A stretch of 64,000 nucleotides of DNA from Vibrio furnissii CIP 102972 (GTDB lineage Bacteria; Pseudomonadota; Gammaproteobacteria; Enterobacterales; Vibrionaceae), in assembly GCF_000176175.1 (NCBI RefSeq), contig NZ_ACZP01000016.1:1-64000 (forward strand), given 5' to 3'. Under the pieces are notes generated by a model. It was given only the letters and a program-made list of their open reading frames with translations. It was not told where the DNA came from and searched no databases. Of the stretch, positions 26,320-34,903 are shown piece by piece. The position numbers were made by a program, and so were the translations under genes. How positions within the stretch are numbered: the stretch's first letter is position 1; every line of letters starts with the position of its first letter.

Positions 26320-27391
26320 GAAAAAAATACTATATTTAATCAACGATATCACTATGCCTGGCGGCCTTTCACGAGTCACGTTGAATTTGATTCACGAGTT
26401 TTGTGGTTTGCACGGTGACATAGATGTGAAAGCGGTCTCTGCCGCTGCTAAGTTTACTCGTATTGAACATTCTCATATTGATTATCTGGATATGCCAGCA
26501 TTGCATGGTTTAAATCCAATGCAAAAAATTAAGTGGTATCTCCGTTTAAAAAAGAATGTTGAGCGTTATGTTGATCAACAAGGTTATGATGTGGTGATTG
26601 CCGTTGGGACCGCAATGACGCTGTTTGCAAGCTTTTGCCGCTTTCAACATGCCCAACTGTGGGGAGCTGAGCATTTAGCTCACAACCATTACGGAATACT
26701 TCGAAAAGCTTTTAAACGTTGGCGTTATCCCAAGTTAAACCGGTTAATTTGTTTGACCCAGTTGGACAAAGAACGATATTACGACACCTATCTTCATTCT
26801 GTGTCCGTGATTCCTAATTTCACCAATTTCGCAGATGTCGATGTAAGCCCGAATCGCAAGAAAAATATCTTGTTTGTCGGCCGTTATAATCAGATGAAAG
26901 GGGTAGATTATTTAGTTGATATCATTAAGAAAAGCCACGTGCGTTGCCCTGAATGGCATTTCACATTGTTCGGTGAGGGAGAGAAAAAAGAGTGGCTCCT
27001 CAATGAACTTTCGGTGAACGGTTTGACCGAAGTTGTCACGGTCAATGAACCCACACCCCATATCAGTGATGCGTATCAACAAGCGGGTTTTTACATTCTC
27101 ACTTCCCGAAATGAAGGTTTTCCGATGGTGCTCTTAGAGGCGCAAGCTCATGGTTTACCCATTGTTAGCTTCGACTGTGAGACTGGCCCATCTGAGATTA
27201 TTCGTGATGAAGAGGATGGTTTCCTCATCCCGACATTCGATGTTGACGCATTTGCCGACAAGGTCGCTCTTTTGGCCAATGATGATGATTGTCGAACTCA
27301 GATGTCTCAAAGAGCACTCATTAATCGTCAACGATTCAGTAAAGATGCGATTGTGCAATTGTGGTTGAAAGAATTTAACGCTGTGTCATGA
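26306..27391 (+). CDS. Family 4 glycosyltransferase
   Basis: 361 residues, GT-B fold, and related to the preceding gene. Features: INDITMPGGLSRVTLNLI near the start, ILFVGRYNQMKGVDYLV, WHFTLFGEGEKK, and SRNEGFPMVLLEAQAHGLPIV followed by ETGPSEII in the donor domain. Two consecutive ATGs (26306 and 26309) can start it. The stop overlaps the next ATG by four bases, so genes from 24194 to 28674 appear tightly coupled. Confidence 0.9.
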   Translation: MMTAKKKILYLINDITMPGGLSRVTLNLIHEFCGLHGDIDVKAVSAAAKFTRIEHSHIDYLDMPALHGLNPMQKIKWYLRLKKNVERYVDQQGYDVVIAVGTAMTLFASFCRFQHAQLWGAEHLAHNHYGILRKAFKRWRYPKLNRLICLTQLDKERYYDTYLHSVSVIPNFTNFADVDVSPNRKKNILFVGRYNQMKGVDYLVDIIKKSHVRCPEWHFTLFGEGEKKEWLLNELSVNGLTEVVTVNEPTPHISDAYQQAGFYILTSRNEGFPMVLLEAQAHGLPIVSFDCETGPSEIIRDEEDGFLIPTFDVDAFADKVALLANDDDCRTQMSQRALINRQRFSKDAIVQLWLKEFNAVS

Positions 27392-28674
27392 ATATTCTAT
27401 CTCTAGATTCACCTTATTCTCCGTTCTTTTCATTAGTGGTGAAACACATCAATAATGTGAGGAGCTTTCGTGCGATTTTTTCAAAATCGGGTTACCAACA
27501 TTACTTCTCTGGCCATGAGTGTGAGTATATCGGCTCGATTTTATCTCAACACAGAACGTTCTCTGCGTCTGACATGGCGCTAGTCATCCGTTCGAATAAT
27601 CACTTTTCTGCCTACGTCAGAAAGTTCGAAAAGCGTGAACTCACGGCCGATGAGCTGAATCAGTTTGCAAGTTTTGCTCATTACTTTAGGCAGTACTTGC
27701 ATGAGAAATCGATAGATTTCGTGATGATGCATAACGATCTTCGTTGGCATCATGCCATCGCAAGGGAGATCTGTTTGGAAGAGGGGGTTCCTTTTTGTGT
27801 GAGTGAGCTGGGGTTATTCCGCCCTTACACGATGACATTGGATTTTCATGGCGTGAATGCGAACTCCAGTATCACATCATTGGACATCGATTTTTCCCAA
27901 TTCGCAGATTTACCTGAACGATCTTTTGATGTTCCCGTACCCTTTCATGGTCATGAAAGTATGCGTTCAAAATTGCATTTTGCTTACTTCTTGATGCTCA
28001 ATAAGTTAGGGGGCTGGCGTGGTCTTAATTCTCCTATTGCCCATAATGCGTTGAACTTCGCCCCCTACTTGAACCGTTTTTGGCAACAGAATATCAAGAA
28101 TCGCTTGGGCAAGGGTTCGAAAAGCAGTTGTGGTTCAGATGCCGTGCTTTCACCCTATATCTTTTTCCCAATGCAGTTAGAACACGACACACAGTTTTTG
28201 ATTCACAGTGATTTTTCGTCGAATCAAGCGCTCTTGAATGAGGTGGAACGTGCATTTTATCGTTCGACATTGACCAATTCGCATCGCTTGGTGGTGAAGC
28301 TGCATCCGAATGATTTAGGTACGTATCAAGCTGATGAGCGAACCTTATTCACTAAAGGTAATACGACTGCATTGGTGAATCAGGCTGAAGCGGTGGTTTC
28401 TGTGAATTCGACAGTATGCATGGAAGCACTGGAAACTGATAAGCCTCTGTTTGTGTTGGGAAGAGCCTTTTTTGCTCGTCAGGATCTTTGTCAACCAGTG
28501 AGAGTGTCGGAATTATCGCAGGCTTTATCAAATCCAAATCCTGTGAGTCGCGCAAATCGAAAAGGATTTTTGTACTATCTGAAATATCACTACAGTGTGC
28601 AGGGCGCCGGATTTAGTTTTACCGAGAATGAATTGCACAAGCTCGCTCGTGAAATTGAATCCAGAGTGAAATGA
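27388..28674 (+). CDS. Capsule_synth (KpsS/KpsC-like) protein
   Basis: A 428-residue protein resembling the PF05159 capsule polysaccharide family, which includes KpsC and KpsS, the beta-Kdo transferases of ABC-dependent capsules. Visible are YIFFPMQLEHDTQFLIHSDF in the central region, LVVKLHPND, and VVSVNSTVCMEALETDKPLFVLG near residues 335-357, the typical C-terminal donor-site motif. No membrane segment is seen. It is the last gene of the second module, overlapping the GT4 stop by four bases and followed by a terminator. Here it probably transfers Kdo or another acidic sugar within a Wzx/Wzy system. Confidence 0.8.
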   Translation: MNILSLDSPYSPFFSLVVKHINNVRSFRAIFSKSGYQHYFSGHECEYIGSILSQHRTFSASDMALVIRSNNHFSAYVRKFEKRELTADELNQFASFAHYFRQYLHEKSIDFVMMHNDLRWHHAIAREICLEEGVPFCVSELGLFRPYTMTLDFHGVNANSSITSLDIDFSQFADLPERSFDVPVPFHGHESMRSKLHFAYFLMLNKLGGWRGLNSPIAHNALNFAPYLNRFWQQNIKNRLGKGSKSSCGSDAVLSPYIFFPMQLEHDTQFLIHSDFSSNQALLNEVERAFYRSTLTNSHRLVVKLHPNDLGTYQADERTLFTKGNTTALVNQAEAVVSVNSTVCMEALETDKPLFVLGRAFFARQDLCQPVRVSELSQALSNPNPVSRANRKGFLYYLKYHYSVQGAGFSFTENELHKLAREIESRVK

Positions 28675-28688
28675 ACTTTTCCTCCGGT

Positions 28689-28728
28689 AACCTAAAAAAG
28701 GTCAGCTTGAGCTGACCTTTTTTAGGTT
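28689..28728. terminator. Bidirectional terminator, 18-bp perfect stem
   Basis: Arms 28689-28706 and 28711-28728 pair perfectly around TTGA, with A6 and T6 in the stem. It separates the convergent KpsS-like gene and the WcaJ-type gene. Confidence 0.93.
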
Positions 28729-28744
28729 CGATGATTCGTTAGTA

Positions 28745-29977
28745 TTATTTGGCTCCAAAGCCGGTCATCATCGTTTTTATGGTTTTAATAACGATGTTCA
28801 TATCGAGCCAGAACGACAGATGTTTAATGTAGAATAGGTCATAGGATAACTTTTCTCGTGTCGATTCGGTATCGTCAGCATAGCCTTGTACCGTTTGAGC
28901 CCAGCCAGTAATTCCGGGTTTAACCATATGTCGGTAACCGTAAAACGGGATTTCATCTTCGAATTGTTTGACAAAACTTTCTTGTTCTGGGCGCGGGCCA
29001 ATGAGAGACATATCTCCCTTTAGGACGTTAAAGAATTGCGGCAGTTCATCAATGCGCACTTTACGAATCACTTTGCCTACTTTGGTTACTCGAGCGAGCT
29101 CTTGGGTGGCAAACTTATCTTCGGCATCTGCAGATTTGACTGTCATGCTACGAAATTTGTAGATACGAAATGGCTTACCACCCTGACCAACTCGTTCTTG
29201 GATAAACAAGATTGGCCCAGGACTCTCCAACTTAATGAGAAGTGCGGTGACTGCCATAATCAAGAGCGTCACGGGTAACGTTGTTATGATGAGCAATGAT
29301 TCCCAGAACCGCTTGATGTATTGATAGATCGGGTTAGGTATCAGGGTTCCAATTGCATTTTCTGATAAATGGCAGGTCTGCACTTTGCCTTCTACCATCT
29401 CGCGAATGCTACCTGAGTGAAACACTGGAATATTACTCAGGCTGCAGTCGGCAATAAATTTTTCTTCTTCTCGAGAGAGTTGACCGTGTAGGTCGACAAC
29501 CAAGCCGTCGTCAATGTCTGTGATGGCAAGGCCATTGGGAAACAGGCTGAGCTCAACGCGAGCATTTTTTGCATTCAACGCATCAACGCTGAAGTTATTA
29601 ATCGCCTTCAGCTTTAATGTGGTTTTGTCTCTTTTAAGTTTAGCAATCAAATACATCCAAAAGGTCTGAATGAAAAAAGCATACACCAAAATTTCACGGG
29701 AATAGTCCAGGCGCAGCAGGAGAATAAGGACCATCACGCAAGCATAAACGGATGTCAGAACCGGCAAAATGTAATATTTTCGATCAACCAACAAAAAATT
29801 GGTGATTTTAGGGATAATGAGCGCTGCTCCGATGTAGGCCGCGCTGACTAGCCAGAAGCTATTGATGACGGTGACGGGAAGCTGCGTCCGAAAGCCGGTG
29901 ATCATGTGAAGCAAAAAAACCGTACCTACCACGCCTAGTCCATGGCTGACCATGGAATTATTGAAAAGCTTGTTCAC
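28745..29977 (-). CDS. WcaJ-type polyprenyl glycosylphosphotransferase
   Basis: Starts glycan assembly by moving a sugar-1-phosphate to undecaprenyl phosphate. The 410-residue protein has four or so N-terminal membrane helices (residues 10-115), a middle CoA-binding-like domain, and a membrane re-entrant helix (SLLIITTLPVTLLIMAVTAL). The bacterial sugar transferase domain follows: GKPFRIYKFRSM, VRIDELPQFFNVLKGDMSLIGPRP and KPGITGWAQTVQGY. Shorter than E. coli WcaJ (464). Start is GTG 29977; an ATG nine codons later is possible. Glucose-1-P is the usual donor, but galactose or HexNAc forms exist. Confidence 0.92.
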   Translation of the reverse strand: MNKLFNNSMVSHGLGVVGTVFLLHMITGFRTQLPVTVINSFWLVSAAYIGAALIIPKITNFLLVDRKYYILPVLTSVYACVMVLILLLRLDYSREILVYAFFIQTFWMYLIAKLKRDKTTLKLKAINNFSVDALNAKNARVELSLFPNGLAITDIDDGLVVDLHGQLSREEEKFIADCSLSNIPVFHSGSIREMVEGKVQTCHLSENAIGTLIPNPIYQYIKRFWESLLIITTLPVTLLIMAVTALLIKLESPGPILFIQERVGQGGKPFRIYKFRSMTVKSADAEDKFATQELARVTKVGKVIRKVRIDELPQFFNVLKGDMSLIGPRPEQESFVKQFEDEIPFYGYRHMVKPGITGWAQTVQGYADDTESTREKLSYDLFYIKHLSFWLDMNIVIKTIKTMMTGFGAK

Positions 29978-30286
29978 AGCAAAAATCCAGATTTATCTTT
30001 GAACGCGCATTTTAGCACAACGTTTTTCATGATGAGAATTGTCCTAGCCGAGTATATACTTTCAATGAATAAAACAGTGAACATGCATCGTTTTTTTCGT
30101 TCAAGATAAAAATATTTTCACCATGAATGTCATTGTATGTCCTAGTTCTTATTTTTATATTCACTTATGTGCATTTGTTGCGGTCAATCAGGGAACAGCG
30201 TCTCAAACTGCTTTGGTACTCCGGTTTTCTGATTTCGATTGACGATATGCTAGTCGTGTCGCTCTTCGAAACAAAAGGAACACCTC
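29978..30286. other. Divergent intergenic region
   Basis: This 309-base stretch holds the promoters of the leftward WcaJ-type gene and the rightward beta-CASP gene. On the minus strand TGTGCTAAAAT (about 30008-30018) resembles an extended -10 element for the WcaJ-type gene. AAAGGA before ATG 30287 is the ribosome binding site of the other gene. A 70-codon frame (30127-30339) overlaps the beta-CASP start and looks spurious. Confidence 0.5.
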
Positions 30287-31606
30287 ATGCAACTCACTCA
30301 TCATGGTGGAAAACAGACGGTCACTGGTTCGTGTCATGAACTGGTGGTGGATGATCTGGCGATTTTTATCGATTGTGGCATGTTCCAAGGCCAAGATACT
30401 CAGGATGTCGAGCCAGATTTTCCCATTGATCACATTCAAGCGCTCATTCTCACCCATGCCCACATCGACCACATTGGCCGTTTGCCGTGGTTGATTGCTT
30501 CAGGTTTCACTGCGCCGATTTATTGCACGCCGGCAACCGCGGAGCTTGTACCGCTGATGTTGGATGACGCCATGAAGCTGCAATCGGGCTTCTCGCGTGC
30601 GCAGCGAGAGGTGGTGTTAGACAAGATTGACCATCTGATTGACCCCATCGATTACGAGCAGCCTTTTCGAATTGAATCTGACTCCGGCGTGATGTTGCAG
30701 TGTCAGTTTGTGCCTGCGGGGCACATTCTCGGTTCGGCGTACGTTGAAATCCAAATGCCCAACCAAGAAGTGATCGTCTTTTCCGGGGACTTGGGGCCGA
30801 GTTGCACGCCGCTGTTGCCGGATCCGGTGCCGCCAATGCATGCCGATTATCTGGTGATCGAAACAACCTATGGCGATACACACCACGATGGCGTGGACGT
30901 GCGCGCGAGTAAACTGCGTGAAATCATCGACCGGTCGCTGGCCGATGGCGGCACGATTCTGATCCCGGCTTTCAGTGTCGGCCGCACGCAAGAAGTGTTG
31001 TTTGATATTGAGCAGTTGGTGTATGAGCATCAAATCAACGTCGATTTACCGATTTTGCTCGATTCTCCGATGGCGCAAAAGGTGACGGAATCGTATCGTC
31101 GCTATAAACAGCTGTGGGGCGACGAAGCGAAAGAACGTTTGGCGATGAACCGCCATCCGCTGGCGTTTGAGCAATGTGTGTTGGTCCAGGATTACCGTTC
31201 GCACCAAGCGTTGGTTAATCGCCTCTCGTCAACCGGTGAAGCGGCGATTGTGGTCGCCGCCTCCGGCATGTGCGAAGGCGGGAGGATTGTGGATTACCTC
31301 AAAGCGCTGCTGCCGGATGCTCGCACGGACATCATCTTTGCTGGTTTTCAGGCAGAAGGTACGTTAGGGCGCGCGATTCAGCAGGGGGAGAAAGTGGTCA
31401 TGATTGAGGGAGAAGCGATCGACGTGAACGCCCAAATTCATGTGATGTCGGGGTATTCCGCGCACGCCGATCAGGATGACCTGCTGGCCTTTGTGGAAGG
31501 CATCGATGAAAAGCCGAAACAAGTACATTTGATTCATGGTGAGCCGCAAGCCAAGCAGGCCTTTGCCGAGCTGCTGCGGGGTAAAGGCTACACCGTCGTT
31601 GAATAA
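30287..31606 (+). CDS. Beta-CASP metallo-beta-lactamase fold RNA-processing protein
   Basis: 439 residues of the MBL-fold/beta-CASP nuclease group, related to the CPSF73/YSH1 family. The metal site HAHIDHIG covers His57, His59, Asp61 and His62; further ligand motifs are PAGHILGSA and FSGDLG. The beta-CASP insert carries IPAFSVGRTQEVL, DSPMAQKVTESYRRY and ASGMCEGGRIVDYL. The C-terminal domain (KARE) has SGYSAHADQDDL and the HGEPQA motif. Probable endo/exoribonuclease of the cytoplasm; substrates in Vibrio are unknown. It is monocistronic, ended by a terminator. Confidence 0.9.
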   Translation: MQLTHHGGKQTVTGSCHELVVDDLAIFIDCGMFQGQDTQDVEPDFPIDHIQALILTHAHIDHIGRLPWLIASGFTAPIYCTPATAELVPLMLDDAMKLQSGFSRAQREVVLDKIDHLIDPIDYEQPFRIESDSGVMLQCQFVPAGHILGSAYVEIQMPNQEVIVFSGDLGPSCTPLLPDPVPPMHADYLVIETTYGDTHHDGVDVRASKLREIIDRSLADGGTILIPAFSVGRTQEVLFDIEQLVYEHQINVDLPILLDSPMAQKVTESYRRYKQLWGDEAKERLAMNRHPLAFEQCVLVQDYRSHQALVNRLSSTGEAAIVVAASGMCEGGRIVDYLKALLPDARTDIIFAGFQAEGTLGRAIQQGEKVVMIEGEAIDVNAQIHVMSGYSAHADQDDLLAFVEGIDEKPKQVHLIHGEPQAKQAFAELLRGKGYTVVE

Positions 31607-31616
31607 TTGATCCGAG

Positions 31617-31654
31617 AAAAAAGCCGCCTCGAGTTGTCGATGGGCGGCTTTTTT
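31617..31654. terminator. Bidirectional rho-independent terminator
   Basis: AAAAAAGCCGCC pairs with GGCGGCTTTTTT around a 14-base loop. It separates the beta-CASP gene from the convergent ETEC_3214-like gene. Confidence 0.9.
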
Positions 31655-31681
31655 AATGCTGACTCAACACCGATGGACGGG

Positions 31682-32455
31682 TTAAGGCTGAATTAAACGA
31701 AATTCAGATTTAGTCAAAATCGCGTCTTCCAGCGCCGATAAGCCCAGCGTGCTGTAGCCGTAGAAGTTGGGCATTAAGGTCCGGCGCAGCGCTTGCGCCG
31801 ATTGTGTGACGTCTTCGCCCATCATCAGTTCGTCTGTTAACGTGGTGAACTGAGCGCGCTGTTGTTCGGTCAGACTATTCTCGAATTCGGAGTAACCACT
31901 CACTGACGTGTACAGATTACTGAAATCGCCAGCGGTGTTTTCCTCAATGTAATAGGTGATCATACGCGACAGCGCCGCGCGCAAATCGGTCACACCTTCT
32001 TGCGCGCTAAACGGAGTGCTGAGTAAGTCCAGTCCACCGGCCGATTTCGACGTATCGGGCACAAAGCCTTGCGTCGGGAACACCAGATACGCAGCAATGG
32101 CCTCATCTTGAATCACCGCAGAGAGCACAAAGCGGCTGTCCTGATAATACTTGATCACATCGCCCGCGCCGGAGCGTTTGATGTAAACCGGCGCGCCAAG
32201 ATGTTCATCCAACACGCTGGCCGAGGCGCGCACATAAACCGAGTTCAGTTTGTCCTGCGAGGGAATATCCGTGAACTGTGCCAGCGAAAAATCATAGATT
32301 TTTTCCAGCGCATCAGTGCTGTCGTTAAAGCTGCCCAGCGCAATGGCAACCAAAGACACCAGCGCAATCAATCGCCCCCATTGTTCTTTGAGAGAACGTT
32401 CTTTGAGCGAGCGAGATGGCGCTGCGGGTTCTAAAGTGTGTTCGATGTCTGACAT
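31682..32455 (-). CDS. ETEC_3214-like single-pass membrane protein
   Basis: 257 residues with one membrane helix near residues 28-43 (LIALVSLVAIALGSF) preceded by a basic, serine-rich cytoplasmic tail; the rest should be periplasmic. It resembles proteins annotated ETEC_3214 domain, whose function is unknown. It is the last gene of a leftward run of six envelope genes and starts 2 bases after the end of the preceding 60-residue gene. A structural or regulatory role in the same envelope process as the transglycosylase is inferred from this coupling. Confidence 0.7.
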   Translation of the reverse strand: MSDIEHTLEPAAPSRSLKERSLKEQWGRLIALVSLVAIALGSFNDSTDALEKIYDFSLAQFTDIPSQDKLNSVYVRASASVLDEHLGAPVYIKRSGAGDVIKYYQDSRFVLSAVIQDEAIAAYLVFPTQGFVPDTSKSAGGLDLLSTPFSAQEGVTDLRAALSRMITYYIEENTAGDFSNLYTSVSGYSEFENSLTEQQRAQFTTLTDELMMGEDVTQSAQALRRTLMPNFYGYSTLGLSALEDAILTKSEFRLIQP

Positions 32456-32457
32456 GA

Positions 32458-32640
32458 TTATTCTTTCAACTCTTCCAATTTGTCTTTCACCCGATCGGTG
32501 CCGTCACTGACGGCTTGTTCAATCTGGTCGAGGGCGTCCTGACCGAGCCAGTTGGTGATGGTGTCTTTGTATTGAACGCCGATGTACACGCCAACGACGA
32601 TCAACAACAGCGGAATTAAACGCAACATATTGATGCTCAC
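32458..32640 (-). CDS. Small single-pass membrane protein, 60 residues
   Basis: The peptide has a membrane helix at residues 6-22 (LRLIPLLLIVVGVYIGV) and an acidic amphipathic tail (DALDQIEQAV, DKLEELKE) that could form a coiled coil. It overlaps the transglycosylase gene by four bases and precedes the ETEC_3214-like gene by two, so it is almost certainly translated as part of the operon. No function is recognised. Confidence 0.75.
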   Translation of the reverse strand: MSINMLRLIPLLLIVVGVYIGVQYKDTITNWLGQDALDQIEQAVSDGTDRVKDKLEELKE

Positions 32641-34253
32641 TGTGTGGTTTCAGGCTGATAAAGCGCCAAACGTGATGACACTTTTTTCAGGTAAGTTTTG
32701 GTTTCATCGTACGGCAGGTTGTTCATCAGCGTCTGATACACTTGGTCGGGCGTGAGCTGATTGATTTCACCGGCTGCTTTACGAATATTGGTCGAACGGT
32801 CGGCATTGAAGGCTCGTGCCACGTTCCCCGCGCCAGTGTTGTAGGCGGCGATGGTGCAGTACAAACGGCTTTGCTTATCTTCAATACGTTTCAGGTACTT
32901 GCTTTGCAAAATATGCAGGTAAGCTGTACCGGTTTCGACGTTGACGGGCGGCTGGTAGAGCTCCGACTCCTTCATTGGCGCGTCAATTTTTCTCATCTGA
33001 CGGTTCACGTCATGCCCAGCGGTCGTCGGGACGATCTGCATCAAACCAAACGCTGGTACATAAGATTTCGCTTCCGGACGAAAGGCCGATTCACTGTGCA
33101 TGATCGCCATCACCAGCGCTGGATCCACCGACCATTTCTCGCTTTCTTCTAGGGCGAGCGGTTGGTAATGGCTGGCACGTTTTGCCAAGCTGTTGTTAGG
33201 CAGGCTGATCTTGTAGCTGATGACTTTTTTCGGTGCGGCGGCCGTGTGCGTGGTCGCCTTTGCGGTCGCTGGTGTTGTCACTGGCGCTGTTACCGTTGCC
33301 GCTGGTTGGTCGCTGCTGGTGGACGATGCCACCTGTTGCGCCGCTTGATGCTCGGCAGTTGGCGCGGTGGTTACAGGCACCTTTGCCACGACCGGTTCGA
33401 CAGGTGCAGGTTTTGTTTTGGACGGAGCGACAGCCGGGGTGGGTTCCGCTTGGCGCTCGGTGACAGTCGCGACTTCGTTGCTGGCTGGCGTCTGGTCGAC
33501 GGGCTGCGCTGCGTGGATTGGGTCTGCCGGCAGCGGTTCGGGAATGCCCAATGCTTTGCGCTGCTGGCGGTATTGATTGCTGATCAGCTCAATGCGCTGT
33601 TTCGCTTCGTCGATCAGCGCCATTTTTTTCTGGTAGGCCCGTTGATAAATAAAATCATCCGGCGCGCCAGTGTCGGCGGCGATCAAGCGCTCGGCCTGAA
33701 TGTCGTATTCATTCATCTGCGCGCGCGTTTGGGCCAGCACAAAGTCTTTTTCTTGGTTTTCTTGCTCGCGTGAATAATTCACGGTTTGTTCGGAGACTTG
33801 CGCTTGGTTAAGGTCGGCGACCGTGCCTTCAGGCAGGTTGAGCTGCTGGGTGGCTAACTGCTGCGCGGTGGCATTGCTGACGGAGGCATCCACCAACACC
33901 GACACCGTGGCTGTGTTGTTTTCATAATCGACCACTTGTCTCACCGAATCATCCGCGCTGTATTGCACGTCGGTGGTTTGGTCGGAGATTTGCGCGCTGC
34001 CCCATTGATTAATCAAGGCTTGGCGCTGTTGATCCAATTCGCGGGTGTAGTTTTCTCGCCATGCTTCGTACTCGTCGAAGCGTCGATTCACGTAGTCGTG
34101 AAACTCTTGTTTGATTTCTTCCGGAGAACGTTTGGCGTTGGCCGTGGCTTGATCCAGCTCGGCAAAGGCATCATGTGTGGCGGCAAAGCTGGTGCAATAG
34201 AAAGAGGAGAGAGAAAGGGCAATGAGCGTTTTTTTGAGTCTGCGCATGAACAA
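32637..34253 (-). CDS. Lytic transglycosylase (SLT domain) with Pro/Ala-rich linker
   Basis: Cleaves the glycan strands of peptidoglycan to 1,6-anhydro ends. The 538-residue protein has a signal peptide (KKTLIALSLSSFYCTSFAA), an N-terminal helical region (30-230) rich in Gln and Glu, a low-complexity Pro/Ala/Thr/Val linker (about 245-345) and a C-terminal SLT domain. The SLT domain has catalytic Glu in MHSESAF, FGLMQIVPTTAG and AAYNTGAGNVARAF, like the MltC group. It lacks a lipobox; MltC is a lipoprotein. It starts 50 bases from the end of an LPP20 lipoprotein gene and overlaps the 60-residue gene. Confidence 0.9.
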   Translation of the reverse strand: MFMRRLKKTLIALSLSSFYCTSFAATHDAFAELDQATANAKRSPEEIKQEFHDYVNRRFDEYEAWRENYTRELDQQRQALINQWGSAQISDQTTDVQYSADDSVRQVVDYENNTATVSVLVDASVSNATAQQLATQQLNLPEGTVADLNQAQVSEQTVNYSREQENQEKDFVLAQTRAQMNEYDIQAERLIAADTGAPDDFIYQRAYQKKMALIDEAKQRIELISNQYRQQRKALGIPEPLPADPIHAAQPVDQTPASNEVATVTERQAEPTPAVAPSKTKPAPVEPVVAKVPVTTAPTAEHQAAQQVASSTSSDQPAATVTAPVTTPATAKATTHTAAAPKKVISYKISLPNNSLAKRASHYQPLALEESEKWSVDPALVMAIMHSESAFRPEAKSYVPAFGLMQIVPTTAGHDVNRQMRKIDAPMKESELYQPPVNVETGTAYLHILQSKYLKRIEDKQSRLYCTIAAYNTGAGNVARAFNADRSTNIRKAAGEINQLTPDQVYQTLMNNLPYDETKTYLKKVSSRLALYQPETTQ

Positions 34254-34303
34254 TTCCTAGCCGAAATAAAGGCAGGGCAATCGGTAGCCCTGCCTTGTCT
34301 GAG

Positions 34304-34900
34304 TTACATGGATTTCAGTGAGTTCAGCGCGTTAGTCAAGTCTTCCGCGGCTTTCTCGTTGTTGAATTGATTCCATAATTTCGCGTCTTTAGATGCGGCA
34401 TCCACAACTTGATCGACGTTGGCTTGGAACGTGGCTTTGTCCATGCCCACCAGGACGTACAGGCCGCCCGTTGGACTCACTTGGCTGACGATCAGTTTGC
34501 TGTTCGACAGGCTGCGGGTAACCACGTTCTTGGTGACGTTTTCGAATGTTTCCACCACGTTTTCAACGGCGACGTCATTGGTGGTGTTGACCGAGCTTTG
34601 AACCGCTTGCTTAAACAGGTTGTTGACGTCGGTTTGGAATTGCGCGGCCAATTGCACGCGTGCTTCGTTGATCGCCACTTTACGCATCACGCCCATGCCT
34701 GCGGCACTTTTCTTGGCATAGCCCATTGCGCCAGCTTCCAGATCCGTTGGCATTACATCACAGATCCACGCTGGGGCTTCGGTCGTTGGGGCATCCGGGA
34801 AAGTACACTGCGCAAATTGCTGCGCCTGTTCAACGGTTTGTGTGCTGTTACAAGCGGCCAGAGAGAGCGCCATCACGCTCATCAGAAGTGTTTTTTTCAT
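34304..34900 (-). CDS. LPP20-family lipoprotein
   Basis: 198 residues. A lipoprotein signal ends in LAAC (Cys17). The mature part has PAWICDVMP followed by AINEARVQLAAQFQTDVNNLF and the ..TRSLSNSKLIVSQVSPTGGLYVLVGMDK pattern of the LPP20 fold, also seen in the flagellar outer membrane protein FlgP. It sits three bases after the CsgG/LpoB-like lipoprotein gene. An outer membrane location is expected; no partner is established. Confidence 0.85.
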   Translation of the reverse strand: MKKTLLMSVMALSLAACNSTQTVEQAQQFAQCTFPDAPTTEAPAWICDVMPTDLEAGAMGYAKKSAAGMGVMRKVAINEARVQLAAQFQTDVNNLFKQAVQSSVNTTNDVAVENVVETFENVTKNVVTRSLSNSKLIVSQVSPTGGLYVLVGMDKATFQANVDQVVDAASKDAKLWNQFNNEKAAEDLTNALNSLKSM

Positions 34901-34903
34901 CGG

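Noticed and set aside
33162-33773. 203-codon plus-strand frame opposite the transglycosylase
   Set aside because: It is the antisense of the Pro/Ala-rich linker. Its Arg/Gly/Cys/Trp-rich composition follows from that low-complexity, GC-rich DNA.
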